This document shows positions 9,287 through 19,719 of a stretch of 64,000 bases of DNA, piece by piece (positions within the stretch are counted from its first letter, which is position 1; each line of letters begins with the position of its first letter). Under the pieces are notes generated by a model that was given only the letters and a program-made list of their open reading frames with translations, was not told where the DNA came from and searched no databases. The DNA is from Myxococcales bacterium. GTDB lineage: Bacteria > Myxococcota_A > Polyangia > Haliangiales > Haliangiaceae. The stretch is taken from positions 155,206 through 219,205 of the forward strand of contig JADKKI010000030.1 of the NCBI GenBank assembly GCA_016720595.1, in the 5' to 3' direction. The position numbers and the translations under genes were made by a program.

Positions 9287-10153
9287 TCACCGGAGCACGC
9301 GACCGGCGACCGCATCGAGGCGGCGCACCAGCTCGGGATCGCGTGCCTCGGGGGCGGTCAGGATCGCCTGCTCGAGGGCGCGATCGCAGCCGTGTGGACA
9401 CGGGGTGGCGAGCTTCGCGATCCGCGGGATGATCTGCTGCACGAGGCGCTTCGCGTTGGCGGAGTTCGCGTGCATCACCTCGATCACGTGGCTGACCTGG
9501 ACGTGGTCGTGATCCGGGTGCCAGCAATCGAAGTCCGTGACCATCGCGACGGTCGCGTAGCAGAGCTCGGCCTCGCGCGCGAGCTTGGCCTCCGGCATGT
9601 TCGTCATGCCGACCACGTCGCAGCCGAGGCCGATGTGCATGCGCGACTCGGCGAGGGAGGAGAACTGTGGGCCCTCCATCACGAGGTACGTGCCACCGCG
9701 CTGGTGCGGCAAGGCGAGCTCCGCCGCGGTGCCGGCCAGCTCGTCGACCAGCCGGCGGCAAGTGGGGTGGGCCATCGAGACGTGCCCGACAAGGCCGGTG
9801 CCGAAGAACGTCTTGGGGCGGCGCAGCGTACGATCGATGAACTGATCCACCATCACGAACATGCCGGGTGGGAGCTCGGCGCGGAGCGAACCCACGGCGC
9901 TCACGGAGATCAGCGAGGTCGCGCCGGCGCGCTTGAGCGCATCGATGTTGGCGAGGAAGTTGATCTCGTGCGGCGGGATCTTGTGGCCGCGGCCGTGGCG
10001 CGGGAGGAACACGATCGGCTGATCGCCGAGGCGGCCGAACAGCAGCTCGTCGGACGGCTTGCCGAACGGCGAATCGATGCGCCGCCAGTGCTGCTCCGTC
10101 AGGCCCTCGAGATCGTAGAGGCCGGTACCGCCGACGATTCCTAGCATCGGCAT
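9287..10153 (-). CDS. mtnP: S-methyl-5'-thioadenosine phosphorylase
   Basis: About 288 residues. It phosphorolyses methylthioadenosine to adenine and 5-methylthioribose-1-phosphate, the substrate of the adjacent MtnA. Motifs: [14 protein letters not shown] at the start, the phosphate-binding [27 protein letters not shown], and the MTAP-type [20 protein letters not shown] followed by DFDCWH, which separates it from purine nucleoside phosphorylase. The start is ATG 10153 or ATG 10147; an in-frame start at 10186 would read through a palindromic repeat element and is rejected. The whole gap to the upstream gene is that element, so any promoter of its own would lie within it; otherwise it is read from upstream. 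Confidence 0.95.
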   Translation of the reverse strand: MPMLGIVGGTGLYDLEGLTEQHWRRIDSPFGKPSDELLFGRLGDQPIVFLPRHGRGHKIPPHEINFLANIDALKRAGATSLISVSAVGSLRAELPPGMFVMVDQFIDRTLRRPKTFFGTGLVGHVSMAHPTCRRLVDELAGTAAELALPHQRGGTYLVMEGPQFSSLAESRMHIGLGCDVVGMTNMPEAKLAREAELCYATVAMVTDFDCWHPDHDHVQVSHVIEVMHANSANAKRLVQQIIPRIAKLATPCPHGCDRALEQAILTAPEARDPELVRRLDAVAGRVLR

Positions 10154-10163
10154 CGATGTACCA

Positions 10164-10256
10164 GGGGACGGTTTCAACTTGAGCAACTTGCGATCCCGAA
10201 CTGCGCGAGATCACGTGGTGGCCCTTTCGGTGTGCTCTCCAGCGCGGACCGTCCCC
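10164..10256. repeat. Short palindromic element, GGGGACGG ends (copy A)
   Basis: A 93-base intergenic element that begins with GGGGACGGTTTCAACTTG and ends with ACCGTCCCC, giving a 9-base terminal inverted repeat. Its first ~50 bases match the two arms of the larger element at 11673-11953. It fills the space between mtnP and the lipoprotein gene and abuts that gene's TGA stop directly. This looks like a REP/REPIN- or MITE-type non-autonomous element; no transposase is present in the window. Confidence 0.7.
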
Positions 10257-11655
10257 TCACGGAACAGACATGTCGATTGCCAGGTCCACGGAATCGGAGC
10301 ACGCGCCGGGTGAGCTGATCGAAAAGCCGGCGTCGATGAGGCCGTACTTGCCGACCGAACCGACCACGACCTTGACCGTGGCCGTCGCACTCCCGTTCGG
10401 CGGAATCTGGGTGGTGCTGAACGTGATCGAGATCCCGCCACCGCCCGGAAGGCTGAAGCTCGCGGGCATGGCGGTGATCGGCGCGATCGCATTGCCGGTG
10501 TTCGTGATCAGGAAGTTGTGCGTGGTGGTGCTGTTGAGACCCAGCTGCCCGAAGTCGTAGTAGCGCTGGGCGCTTCCGAGGACGGGTGCCTTGATCAGTT
10601 GCTTGAGAGGGATGGATCTTCATCGTGATCGGCGACTTGATCATCAGCGTGGCATCGAGGCCGCCGGGCTTCTGGAGTGGATCGGTGGTTGCCCGCTCGA
10701 CGACGAGATCCGTCGACGCGGAGCCCGAGATCGTGGTCGCGCCTGCGACCGTGTACTGCCCGGCGTCCGGCCCGACGATCGAGAACATCATCGCCTGATC
10801 GTTGGGGGTGTTGTTGGTGACCTTGAGCTGCTTCCGCAATGGCGGAGCACTGCAGGCGGCCTCACCGAACTCGACCACCGTGGGATCGACGAGCAGCGCA
10901 TCATTGGAGGCGTCACCGCGAACCCCGACGGCGGCGAGCGGGGCCTCGCACAACGTCCCGGTGAACGTCAGCCCGACCTGGGACGTGAACATGCCCAGCG
11001 TCGCCGGGGTGAACTTCACGGCGACCGCCGTCTGCTGGCCGGGGCCGAGGGCCACCGATGCGGGGCTCTGGAGGCTGAACTCGGCCACGCTCCCGTTGAC
11101 CACCGCATTGACGACCACCCCGGTGGTGCCCGTGTTGTTGACCATGAACGTACGGGTATCGGGAACGCTGACGGTTCCGACCTCGCCGAAGTCGAGTGCC
11201 GCGACCGACGTCGCGATGATCGCGCCGGCCGTGGTCATCTGCACCGGACGCTCGACGACCTCGGCATCCGTCGCGAGCAGCACCTTGCCATCCAGCGGCA
11301 ACCCCGGCACCGACGGCATGCTCGCGGTGCCAACCAGCTCGAGCTCGACCGTACCTCCCGGGGGGAACTCTCCAGACGCGGGCACGACCCGCACCGCGTC
11401 GAGCGTGGTGACCGCCGAGAACTGGATCGGCCGCTCCGCGAAGCTGCGCACCTCGAGCTTCTGGGTCACCGACCCACCACACGGGACATCGCCGAGCCCG
11501 ATCGGCGCTGGTGCAATGCTCAGCCCCGCCGCGTCGATGCAGATCCCGCGCTCCACATCGCAGCCACGCCCGACCGGACACAGCGACTCGCCGCACGTGA
11601 CCAGATCATCCCGGACACAGCCCGCGAGCAAACACGCCAGCAGCGCGGCACGCAT
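10257..11655 (-). pseudogene. Choice-of-anchor-D-like lipoprotein, frameshifted
   Basis: The start is ATG 11655 with a lipoprotein signal (LLAGC, Cys 13). It is followed by a short cysteine-containing segment (CGESLCPVGRGCDVERGIC) and several Ig-like choice-of-anchor/ASPM-type modules, with repeated phrases such as LDFGEVGTVSVPDTRTF, VEFGEAACSAPPLRKQL and FTPATLGMFTSQVGL. Near 10608-10618 (MKIHPS) the coding signal jumps frame. The continuation reads LKQLIKAPVLGSAQRYYDFG and ends SVDLAIDMSVP at 10257. A single extra base explains the shift. The combined product would be about 465 residues, secreted and surface-anchored. Either a sequencing indel or a real mutation is possible. Palindromic elements flank the gene on both sides. 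Confidence 0.7.
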
Positions 11656-11672
11656 GTGGTCCCATCATACAA

Positions 11673-11953
11673 GGGGACGGTTTCAACTTGGACAACTTGC
11701 GGTCTCGAACCATGCGAGATCACGTCGCGCCATGGTCTCGAGCGTGTGCCCAGTGCGTACATGCGGCCAGCAGCCTGCTCGTCGCGGAGCGGTTTCTCGA
11801 GCTCCTACCGAGCCGGAACGCGCTCGGGCAACACGTCGCAGCGTAGGCTGAAGGACGAGCCGGCAAGAGCGCGCTCACTGGGGCGCTCGGTGGCCGACGC
11901 ATGTGATCTCGGAGACTTCGAGATCGCAAGTTGTCTAAGTTGAAACCGTCCCC
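11673..11953. mobile_element. MITE-like element with 37-base inverted ends (copies B and C)
   Basis: A 281-base element. The left end starts GGGGACGGTTTCAACTTG; the right end, read on the other strand, is the same apart from two G/A changes across 37 bases (through TCTCGAA). The interior has no convincing gene. The arms match the beginning of the element at 10164. The right arm overlaps the 3' end of the methyltransferase gene and supplies its final codons (GTVST) and TAG stop. Structure is consistent with a non-autonomous miniature element or REPIN doublet; no target duplication is obvious. Confidence 0.7.
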
Positions 11954-13113
11954 AATCGTAGCAGCGCGACCTGCAGGTACCGGTCCGAAGGCTGCGCGAC
12001 CAGTGTCGGGTAGTCCGGCGGCAGGCCGCCTTGCTCGAGGATCGCGCCGGTGCGGTTGGCGGTGCGGAGGCCCTTGTGCGCGAGCTTGCCCAGCGCGCCG
12101 ACGTCCGCGGCGTTGGAGGCGAGCCAGAGCAGGCCATCCGTCGGGATCACCGCTGCGGCCTTCGCGATCAGATCCGGGTAGTCGCGGCCGAGCGCCCACG
12201 AGACGCCACCCGCGCTCGAGGAGCCGGGGGGATCGATGAGGATGAGGTCGTACTGCTCCTTGTCGCGGGCGGCGCGCGCGAGGAAGCGGGAGGCGTCGCC
12301 GGTCTCGAAGGTGAAGCGCGGATCGTTGGTGAAGCCCGAGCGCCCGAAGTTCGACGCGGCCCAGGCGTTGACGCCCGCCGAGGTGTCGACCGAGGTGACG
12401 GTCGCGGCGCCAGCTCGCGCGGCCGCGACGCTGAGCGCGCCCGTGTACGAGAACAGGTTCAGCACGCGCTTGCCCGCGACGAGGCGGCGGAGGCCGAGCC
12501 GGTGCTCGCGCATGTCGGTGAACAGACCGACGTTGAGGCCGCCGAGCGGATGGACCTCGAACGGGATGCCGTGCTCGGTCACCACGGCCGTTTCGGGGAC
12601 AGTCCCGATGGTGTCCTGGACGACCTCGCTCGCTCCGCCCCGCGCGCGCAGCTTGATCACGGCGCCATCGAGGCGCGCGAAGCCGACGATCGCCTCGGCG
12701 AGCTGCTTGCCGAGCGCACGCAGGCCGTCCGCGTACGCATAGACCACGGCGGTGCGCCCGAGGACGTCGCACGCGAACCCAGGGAGCCCGTCGCCGGCAC
12801 CATGGACGATCCGGTACGCGTGGTCAGGTCCCGGCAAGCCGAGCTGAGTCCGAAGGGCGAGGGCGCGCTCCACGCGCCAGCCGATCAGCGCACCGTCGAT
12901 CTTCGGGAAGCCATCGGCGAGCGTCGCGAAGATCCGGAGGCGTGCGTTCTCGGGATCTCCGATCCCCAGCGCGATCTCGTCGCCGTTCTCGTCGGTGACG
13001 CGGACGTGCTCACCCGCGGTGAGGCCGAGCTGCGCGAGGCGCGTGATGTCCAGATCGCGCCCACCGCCGGCGATGAACTGCGATGCAAAGCCGGGGACGG
13101 CGACCGACCGCAC
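11935..13113 (-). CDS. Class I SAM-dependent rRNA methyltransferase (RlmI-like, PUA + methyltransferase)
   Basis: A 392-residue protein of the RlmI/RlmK family (23S rRNA 5-methylcytosine methyltransferases). An N-terminal PUA-like region (residues about 1-75, with GEHVRVTDENGDEIALG) leads into an EEHEI-like domain and a Rossmann methyltransferase with the SAM-binding VLNLFSYTGALSVAAARAG, SVDTSAGVNAWAASNFG and the catalytic loop DPPGSSS. The start is a GTG at 13113, two bases after the stop of the FHA-AAA gene, so the two are probably co-transcribed. An upstream in-frame start (13227) would overlap that gene by over 110 bases. The last five residues come from the inserted palindromic element, so the native C-terminus may have been altered. 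Confidence 0.85.
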   Translation of the reverse strand: MRSVAVPGFASQFIAGGGRDLDITRLAQLGLTAGEHVRVTDENGDEIALGIGDPENARLRIFATLADGFPKIDGALIGWRVERALALRTQLGLPGPDHAYRIVHGAGDGLPGFACDVLGRTAVVYAYADGLRALGKQLAEAIVGFARLDGAVIKLRARGGASEVVQDTIGTVPETAVVTEHGIPFEVHPLGGLNVGLFTDMREHRLGLRRLVAGKRVLNLFSYTGALSVAAARAGAATVTSVDTSAGVNAWAASNFGRSGFTNDPRFTFETGDASRFLARAARDKEQYDLILIDPPGSSSAGGVSWALGRDYPDLIAKAAAVIPTDGLLWLASNAADVGALGKLAHKGLRTANRTGAILEQGGLPPDYPTLVAQPSDRYLQVALLRLGTVST

Positions 13114-13115
13114 GG

Positions 13116-14480
<1,365 letters not shown>

Positions 14481-14529
14481 CCGGCTAGGGTACGCGACCC
14501 CGGGAGCGAACGGCAACTCAGCGGGGCGG

Positions 14530-17500
14530 CTAGTGCTTGCAGCGGGTCGGCGCGGCGTCGAGCCGGGTGCCGGTGACCCGGAGCGGGACCCGGCACTCGA
14601 TATCGGCGAGGATGGCCGCGACCGGGCGGGTGTCTCGGGGGATATCGATCAACGCCAGCGTCTCGCCCACGGTCTCGAGCCGCCCATCCGCCGTGAACGC
14701 CGCACCGAACGCCCCCCGGAGGAACTCCAGGTTCCACACCAGGTTGTCGCCGGTGGCGCGCTCCCACACCGTCAGCGTGCCGCGGCTGGTCCGCAGGACG
14801 AGATCCCCTCCTGCATCCAGGATCGCCGCCACGCCATACGACTCCACCGGCTCGAAGCGGCGGACGATCTCGGCGGTGGTCCCGTCGAGGATCAAGGTCG
14901 CTCCGTTCGCGAGGTGCGCCGAGACGTACCTCCCATCGGCGGAAGGCGACAGGAACTGTACGGCGTCATCGGCGTTCACTCGCGCCAGCTCGCGGCTGCC
15001 CCGGTAGAGCGCGATCGTGGTCTTGCCGCCGACCATCACCCCGCCGCGCGCGGTGGCGATCGCTCCGGTCGGCTCGGGCAGGGCCACGATCTGCTCCCAG
15101 GCCTGGGTCGAGAGAGTCAGGCGCATCAGGTGCTGCGCGGTGTCCTCCCCCGTCACCACCAGCAGATGGTCCGCATCCTCGAATGCGATCGGCCCACTCT
15201 GGGCCTCGGGCGCCGTCGCGAGCACGGCACCCTTCGCATCGAACACCGTCAGCTCCTTGCCCACCACCGCGGCGCGCTGCGAGGTGGCGTCGAGCGCCGC
15301 GAACTGCAGCGCATGGTCGTGGATCACGCCGAGCAGGTGGCGACCGATGTAGACGTGCGATTGGCCGTCCTCGCAGACGTAGCCGATCGCCGGGCCAGAG
15401 ATCGAATAACTCCCCGCACGGCACGGCCCGGCCTCCGCCTGAACCTGGGAGGCGCTCGCGCGATGCACCACCACCGTGGCATCGAACCCGACGCTGACCA
15501 CGTGGTCCCCTGCCAGGCGGATGTCCTCGATCTCCGTGGTGTGCGCCGGCAGCGACGCGACCAGCGTGGTGTCGTGATAGCGGCGGAGCACCCCGTGGGT
15601 GGATCCCGTCCACACGTCGTCGCCGCGCAGCTTGATCAGGAGCTCCTCGTCTTGCGGCGAGAGCACCACCGTGCGCAGCGGCGTGCCCTCCCGATCGTAG
15701 ACCCCGAGCGCACGATCACTGACGGCCCCGAGCCGATCGCCGGTGGCCGAGACGTAGAGCTGCTCCGCGCGCTGTGACGGGAGGAACGTGGCGTGCGGTG
15801 TGCCATCGCCGTCGAGCACGTGGGCTCGCCGCTGCTTGTCGACGTACGTGATGGTGGTTCCATCGGCGCTGCCGCCCGGACCCGCGAACACGTCGGTGGC
15901 GATCGTGCGCTCCTTCATCGTCTTCAGATCCACGGCGACGATCGTCGTGCCGATCGCGAGGAACACCGAGCCGGTGCCCCACACCGGATCGGCGTCGGAC
16001 TGCGACAGGTCACGCTCGATCGAGCGCCGCAGCTTCCCATCGGTGCCGTAGACGCCGAGGCCCTCCGAGCTCGCGATCGTCAGCTCGTCGGCGCCTGGGC
16101 CGACATCGGCCGAGGTCACGGGCTCCTTGGTGGGCACACGCGCGAGCACCTGCCGGGTCGTGCCATCGATCAGCGCCACACCGCTCTTCCCCACGACCAC
16201 CAGCCGAGCCTCGCGGGCGCGGACGATCGCGAGCGCGTCCAGCCCGACGGCGAGGTCTCCGGCAGGACGCGCCGCGGTGTCGTAGAAGTGCAGGTGACCC
16301 GTGGTGTCCCCGACGACGAAGCCCCCGGGCAGCGTGGCGATCGCCGTCGCCTTGAACTCCTGCAGCACGGCCTCCTCGTCGCGCAGCCCGCGCTCGGCGA
16401 TCGAGATCATGAAGCGCAGGCCGGGCGTATCGGCGCCGCGCCGCAGCGCTTCGGCGAAGTAGACGAGGGCGGCAAGGCCCCGGTTGTCGTTGAGCTCGCG
16501 CCGGCCCTGCGCGACGAGGCCTGCGGTGAGGCGCTCCTCGGCGAGCCTGGCGGCATCACGCGCATCTCCCGCGCTGCGCTCGGCATCACCACGGCTGCGG
16601 TTCGCATCGATCGACAGATACGCCATCACCACGGCGACCGCGCCGAGCACGGCCATCACACCGATGATCAGCGCGCGCCGCACCGTGCGCGAGCGGCGTG
16701 CAGCTCGGCTCGCCGCAGCCGCGAACGCACGCTCGTCCTCCGTCAGCGCACTCGAGCGCACCACCAGCTTCCGGAGCTCCGCGAGCGCCTCGCCATGCCA
16801 CAGCAGATCGCCGCGGCGGCCCGCATCGAGCCACCGCCGGGTCGCCGCGCGAAGATCCCCGATCAGCGCTCGATCCGCCGCGTCCTCGCTGCGCCAGCGC
16901 GCGAGCCGATCCCAGCGCTCCGCGAGGCACTCGTGCACCACCTCGACGACGTCCACCCCATCGTCCTCGCGCACCACCAGCAGGCGCGCGTCGATCAGGT
17001 GCGCCAGCACGCCGGCGGCGCCCGGGAGCTGCAAGAGCTCGCGCCGCGGCGCGGGGATCCGCGTGCCGTCAGTCGCGACCAGGCGCGAGAACAGATCTCG
17101 AACGATCTGCTGGTCTCTCCGCGCGAGGCTGCTGTAGAGCTGGTCCGCGTAGGCCGACAGCGCACCCGCCACACCCCCGAGCGCGCGATACGCCTCGTGG
17201 GTGATCTTGCGCGTGGCGCGATCGCGCGTGGCCCACAGCTGCGACGCGGTGAACGACAGCAGCGGCAGCGATGCCGGCCGCCCGGCGACCTCGGCCACCA
17301 TGTCCTCGACCACGCGCGGATCCACGCTGACCGCCGCGCGTCGCGCGGGCTCCGTGACGATCCTCCGCAGCGCCTCGGGCAGCGGCGTGGCGAGCACGAA
17401 CACCTCGAACCTGCCGCGGAAGGCCTCCTCGCTCTCGATCACCGTGGCGAAGTCATCACGCAGCGTGACGACGACGCGCACCGGCGCGCTCGGGCCATCC

Positions 17501-19665
17501 GCCGCCGCCGCGAGAGTCTCGGCGAACCGACGGCGCTCGTCCGGATCGGAGCACAGCGTCACCAGCTCCTCGAGCTGATCGATCACCACCACGAGGCCGC
17601 GCGGCGCGCGCTCCCCGAGCGCACGCAACCTCTCGACGATCCCCGCGGAGTCCGCCGCATCCAGCCCGATCGGGGGCAGCGCGGCCAGCGCGTGGAGCGG
17701 ATGCCGCCCGGGCCGCATCGTGATCAGCTCGTAGTGCTCCGCGAGCCGCGCCATCACGCCGGCATGGATGAACGAGCTCTTTCCGGCCCCGGAGGGACCG
17801 AGCACGGCGATCAGCGGCGCGCGGACGAGCCGGTTGGCGAGCGCCTCGATCTCTCGCTCGCGCCCCACGAAGCGCCCCGCATCGGCGACGCCGTAGGCCG
17901 CCAACCCTGGATACGGCGAGCGATCGTCGCCGGCCTCGGCCTCGGTGTCGTCGTCCTCGGTGGTCAGCGCGGCGAGCCGCTGTGCGGCGCCCTCGTCATC
18001 GCGCTCGAAGCCCCACGGGGCGGCCACCAGGCGCGCTTGCCCGCGACCGCTCCGCCACAGGAGGAACAGCTCGGGCTCGGCGGATGGGAGCGGCGAGCGG
18101 ACCTGCACGAGCGGCGAGAGCGTGACCACCACAGCGCCGGCCGGATCGAGCAGCGCCACCTCGCCCTCCGGCAGTGGCTCGCCCCACACCACCACCCGCT
18201 CGCGATCGCGGCGCCTCGCGCCTCGCCAGCTCTCGGCCCCACCGGCGCGCCCCACCACGAGCAGGTAGCGGAGCAGCGGCTCGAGCGGGCGCAGCGCCTC
18301 GGCCGCGGCCGCGACATCGGTGGCCAGCGCCGCGAGGGTGCGCGGACGATCGCGATCGTCGAGGCGCTCCGCGAGTGCCTCGAGCACTTCGGTCGCGGCG
18401 AGTGCGGTGCGCAGCTCGGGAACTCCTTCGACCTGGGCGGCCACCGCGCGCGCGAGCCACAGCCACGGCGCGCCGTTGTCTCGCCCCACCACCGCACGCG
18501 CCTTCTCGCGGATCTCCGGGGTCGAGGCGAGATCCGTGAGCTGTGCGAGCGCGATCACGGCCAGCCACCGGCACGTGATCGCCACGAGCTCGCGCACCGC
18601 CGCATCGGCCTCGACGGTGGTGGTCGCGCTCGCCACGTGCGCCACGGCATCGGCGATCGGCTGCGGCCCACCGCGCACCCAGACCTCCCGCACCACCGGA
18701 TCGAAGATCGGCACCGACTCCGTCGCCGCACTGCCGATCGCACCGCGCACGGCCTCGCCGAGCTCCACCGCCGTCTGCCAGCGCGCCTCCGGGCGCTTCG
18801 CGAGTGCCCGCAGGATCACCGTCGCCAGCGCCGCGGGTATGGAGGTGGGGAGCGGTGGCGGCGTGACATCCTGGTGCGCTTGCGCCAGCTCGAGGCGCGG
18901 CGTGCCCGCGAACGGCAGCACACCGGTCACCGCGCGGTAAGCGAGCACGCCGAGCGCATAGATGTCCGCGCGCGCGTCGACATCGCCGGGCGAGGTCCAC
19001 TGCTCGGGAGACATGTAGTGTGGCGAGCCGAGCGTGGAGCCATGGCCGGTGAGCTCGGCGTCCTCGACGCCCGGCGAGCCGAGGCCCCCCTCTCCCTTCG
19101 CGATCCCGAAATCGAGCAGCTTGGGCAACAGCTGCCCCGCGCGCTCGATCACCATCACGTTGCCGCCCTTGATGTCGCGGTGGATGATCCCGAGCTCGTG
19201 GGCGGTGTGCACCACCTCGCACAGCCGCCCGAACAGCGGCGCGAACACCGCGGGGTGGAGCGGGCCGCGCTGCGCGATCAACTCGTCGAGCGTGGCGCCG
19301 CGGACGTGCTCCATCGCGATCCACAGCACGCCATCGGGCTCCGCCCCGAACGCATAGACGTGGGCGGCATAGGGATGATCGAGTCGCGAGGCCAGCTTCG
19401 CCTCGCGGAGGAAGCGCTCGACGCGGTTCGTCACCTGCGCCACGTCTCGCCGAAGCACCTTGATCACGGCGGAGCGCCCGAGCTGCGTCTGCTCGGCGCG
19501 GAACACCTCGCCCGATCCGCCCTGGCCGAGCTGCTCGAGCAGGGTGAACTTGCCGAGCGTGCGGCCGATCAAGGTCGCGGGCGGAGCGCCGGCGGCCGTC
19601 GCGGCCACACCCGGTGACGTGCCCGACGGCAGGATCTCCGTCGCGCTGTCGTCGGGACCTGCCAC
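14530..19665 (-). CDS. Ser/Thr protein kinase fused to nSTAND1 NTPase, membrane segment and beta-propeller
   Basis: A 1711-residue multidomain protein; GTG start at 19665. The kinase domain (about 35-305) has the Gly-rich loop LGQGGSGEVFRA, IKVLRR, HRDIKGGN and DFGIAK, all intact. About 580-1000 is an nSTAND1-type module (PYPGLAAYG, FVGREREIEAL, P-loop GPSGAGKSS at about 628, VVVIDQLEELVTL). A single membrane segment (ALIIGVMAVLGAVAVVMAYL, about 1005-1025) and a short coiled stretch follow. The remaining ~630 residues are degenerate WD/PQQ-like propeller repeats. In such STAND proteins the propeller is usually a sensor and the NTPase a switch; here the output would be phosphorylation. It is upstream of the FHA regulator on the same strand, and FHA domains bind phosphothreonine, so the pair may form a pathway (inference). 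Confidence 0.9.
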   Translation of the reverse strand: MAGPDDSATEILPSGTSPGVAATAAGAPPATLIGRTLGKFTLLEQLGQGGSGEVFRAEQTQLGRSAVIKVLRRDVAQVTNRVERFLREAKLASRLDHPYAAHVYAFGAEPDGVLWIAMEHVRGATLDELIAQRGPLHPAVFAPLFGRLCEVVHTAHELGIIHRDIKGGNVMVIERAGQLLPKLLDFGIAKGEGGLGSPGVEDAELTGHGSTLGSPHYMSPEQWTSPGDVDARADIYALGVLAYRAVTGVLPFAGTPRLELAQAHQDVTPPPLPTSIPAALATVILRALAKRPEARWQTAVELGEAVRGAIGSAATESVPIFDPVVREVWVRGGPQPIADAVAHVASATTTVEADAAVRELVAITCRWLAVIALAQLTDLASTPEIREKARAVVGRDNGAPWLWLARAVAAQVEGVPELRTALAATEVLEALAERLDDRDRPRTLAALATDVAAAAEALRPLEPLLRYLLVVGRAGGAESWRGARRRDRERVVVWGEPLPEGEVALLDPAGAVVVTLSPLVQVRSPLPSAEPELFLLWRSGRGQARLVAAPWGFERDDEGAAQRLAALTTEDDDTEAEAGDDRSPYPGLAAYGVADAGRFVGREREIEALANRLVRAPLIAVLGPSGAGKSSFIHAGVMARLAEHYELITMRPGRHPLHALAALPPIGLDAADSAGIVERLRALGERAPRGLVVVIDQLEELVTLCSDPDERRRFAETLAAAADGPSAPVRVVVTLRDDFATVIESEEAFRGRFEVFVLATPLPEALRRIVTEPARRAAVSVDPRVVEDMVAEVAGRPASLPLLSFTASQLWATRDRATRKITHEAYRALGGVAGALSAYADQLYSSLARRDQQIVRDLFSRLVATDGTRIPAPRRELLQLPGAAGVLAHLIDARLLVVREDDGVDVVEVVHECLAERWDRLARWRSEDAADRALIGDLRAATRRWLDAGRRGDLLWHGEALAELRKLVVRSSALTEDERAFAAAASRAARRSRTVRRALIIGVMAVLGAVAVVMAYLSIDANRSRGDAERSAGDARDAARLAEERLTAGLVAQGRRELNDNRGLAALVYFAEALRRGADTPGLRFMISIAERGLRDEEAVLQEFKATAIATLPGGFVVGDTTGHLHFYDTAARPAGDLAVGLDALAIVRAREARLVVVGKSGVALIDGTTRQVLARVPTKEPVTSADVGPGADELTIASSEGLGVYGTDGKLRRSIERDLSQSDADPVWGTGSVFLAIGTTIVAVDLKTMKERTIATDVFAGPGGSADGTTITYVDKQRRAHVLDGDGTPHATFLPSQRAEQLYVSATGDRLGAVSDRALGVYDREGTPLRTVVLSPQDEELLIKLRGDDVWTGSTHGVLRRYHDTTLVASLPAHTTEIEDIRLAGDHVVSVGFDATVVVHRASASQVQAEAGPCRAGSYSISGPAIGYVCEDGQSHVYIGRHLLGVIHDHALQFAALDATSQRAAVVGKELTVFDAKGAVLATAPEAQSGPIAFEDADHLLVVTGEDTAQHLMRLTLSTQAWEQIVALPEPTGAIATARGGVMVGGKTTIALYRGSRELARVNADDAVQFLSPSADGRYVSAHLANGATLILDGTTAEIVRRFEPVESYGVAAILDAGGDLVLRTSRGTLTVWERATGDNLVWNLEFLRGAFGAAFTADGRLETVGETLALIDIPRDTRPVAAILADIECRVPLRVTGTRLDAAPTRCKH

Positions 19666-19719
19666 CGGGCGAGTGTAACGCGAGCCGGGAGCCCTGCGCC
19701 TCGCGCGGCAGGACCCAGG

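Noticed and set aside
11720..12772. 350-codon minus-strand frame
   Set aside because: Out of frame within the methyltransferase gene and running through the inserted element; Arg-rich shadow.
15793..19617. 1274-codon open frame on the + strand
   Set aside because: It is antisense to the kinase/STAND gene; Arg/His/Gly-rich composition with no domain, a common artefact of high-GC coding DNA.
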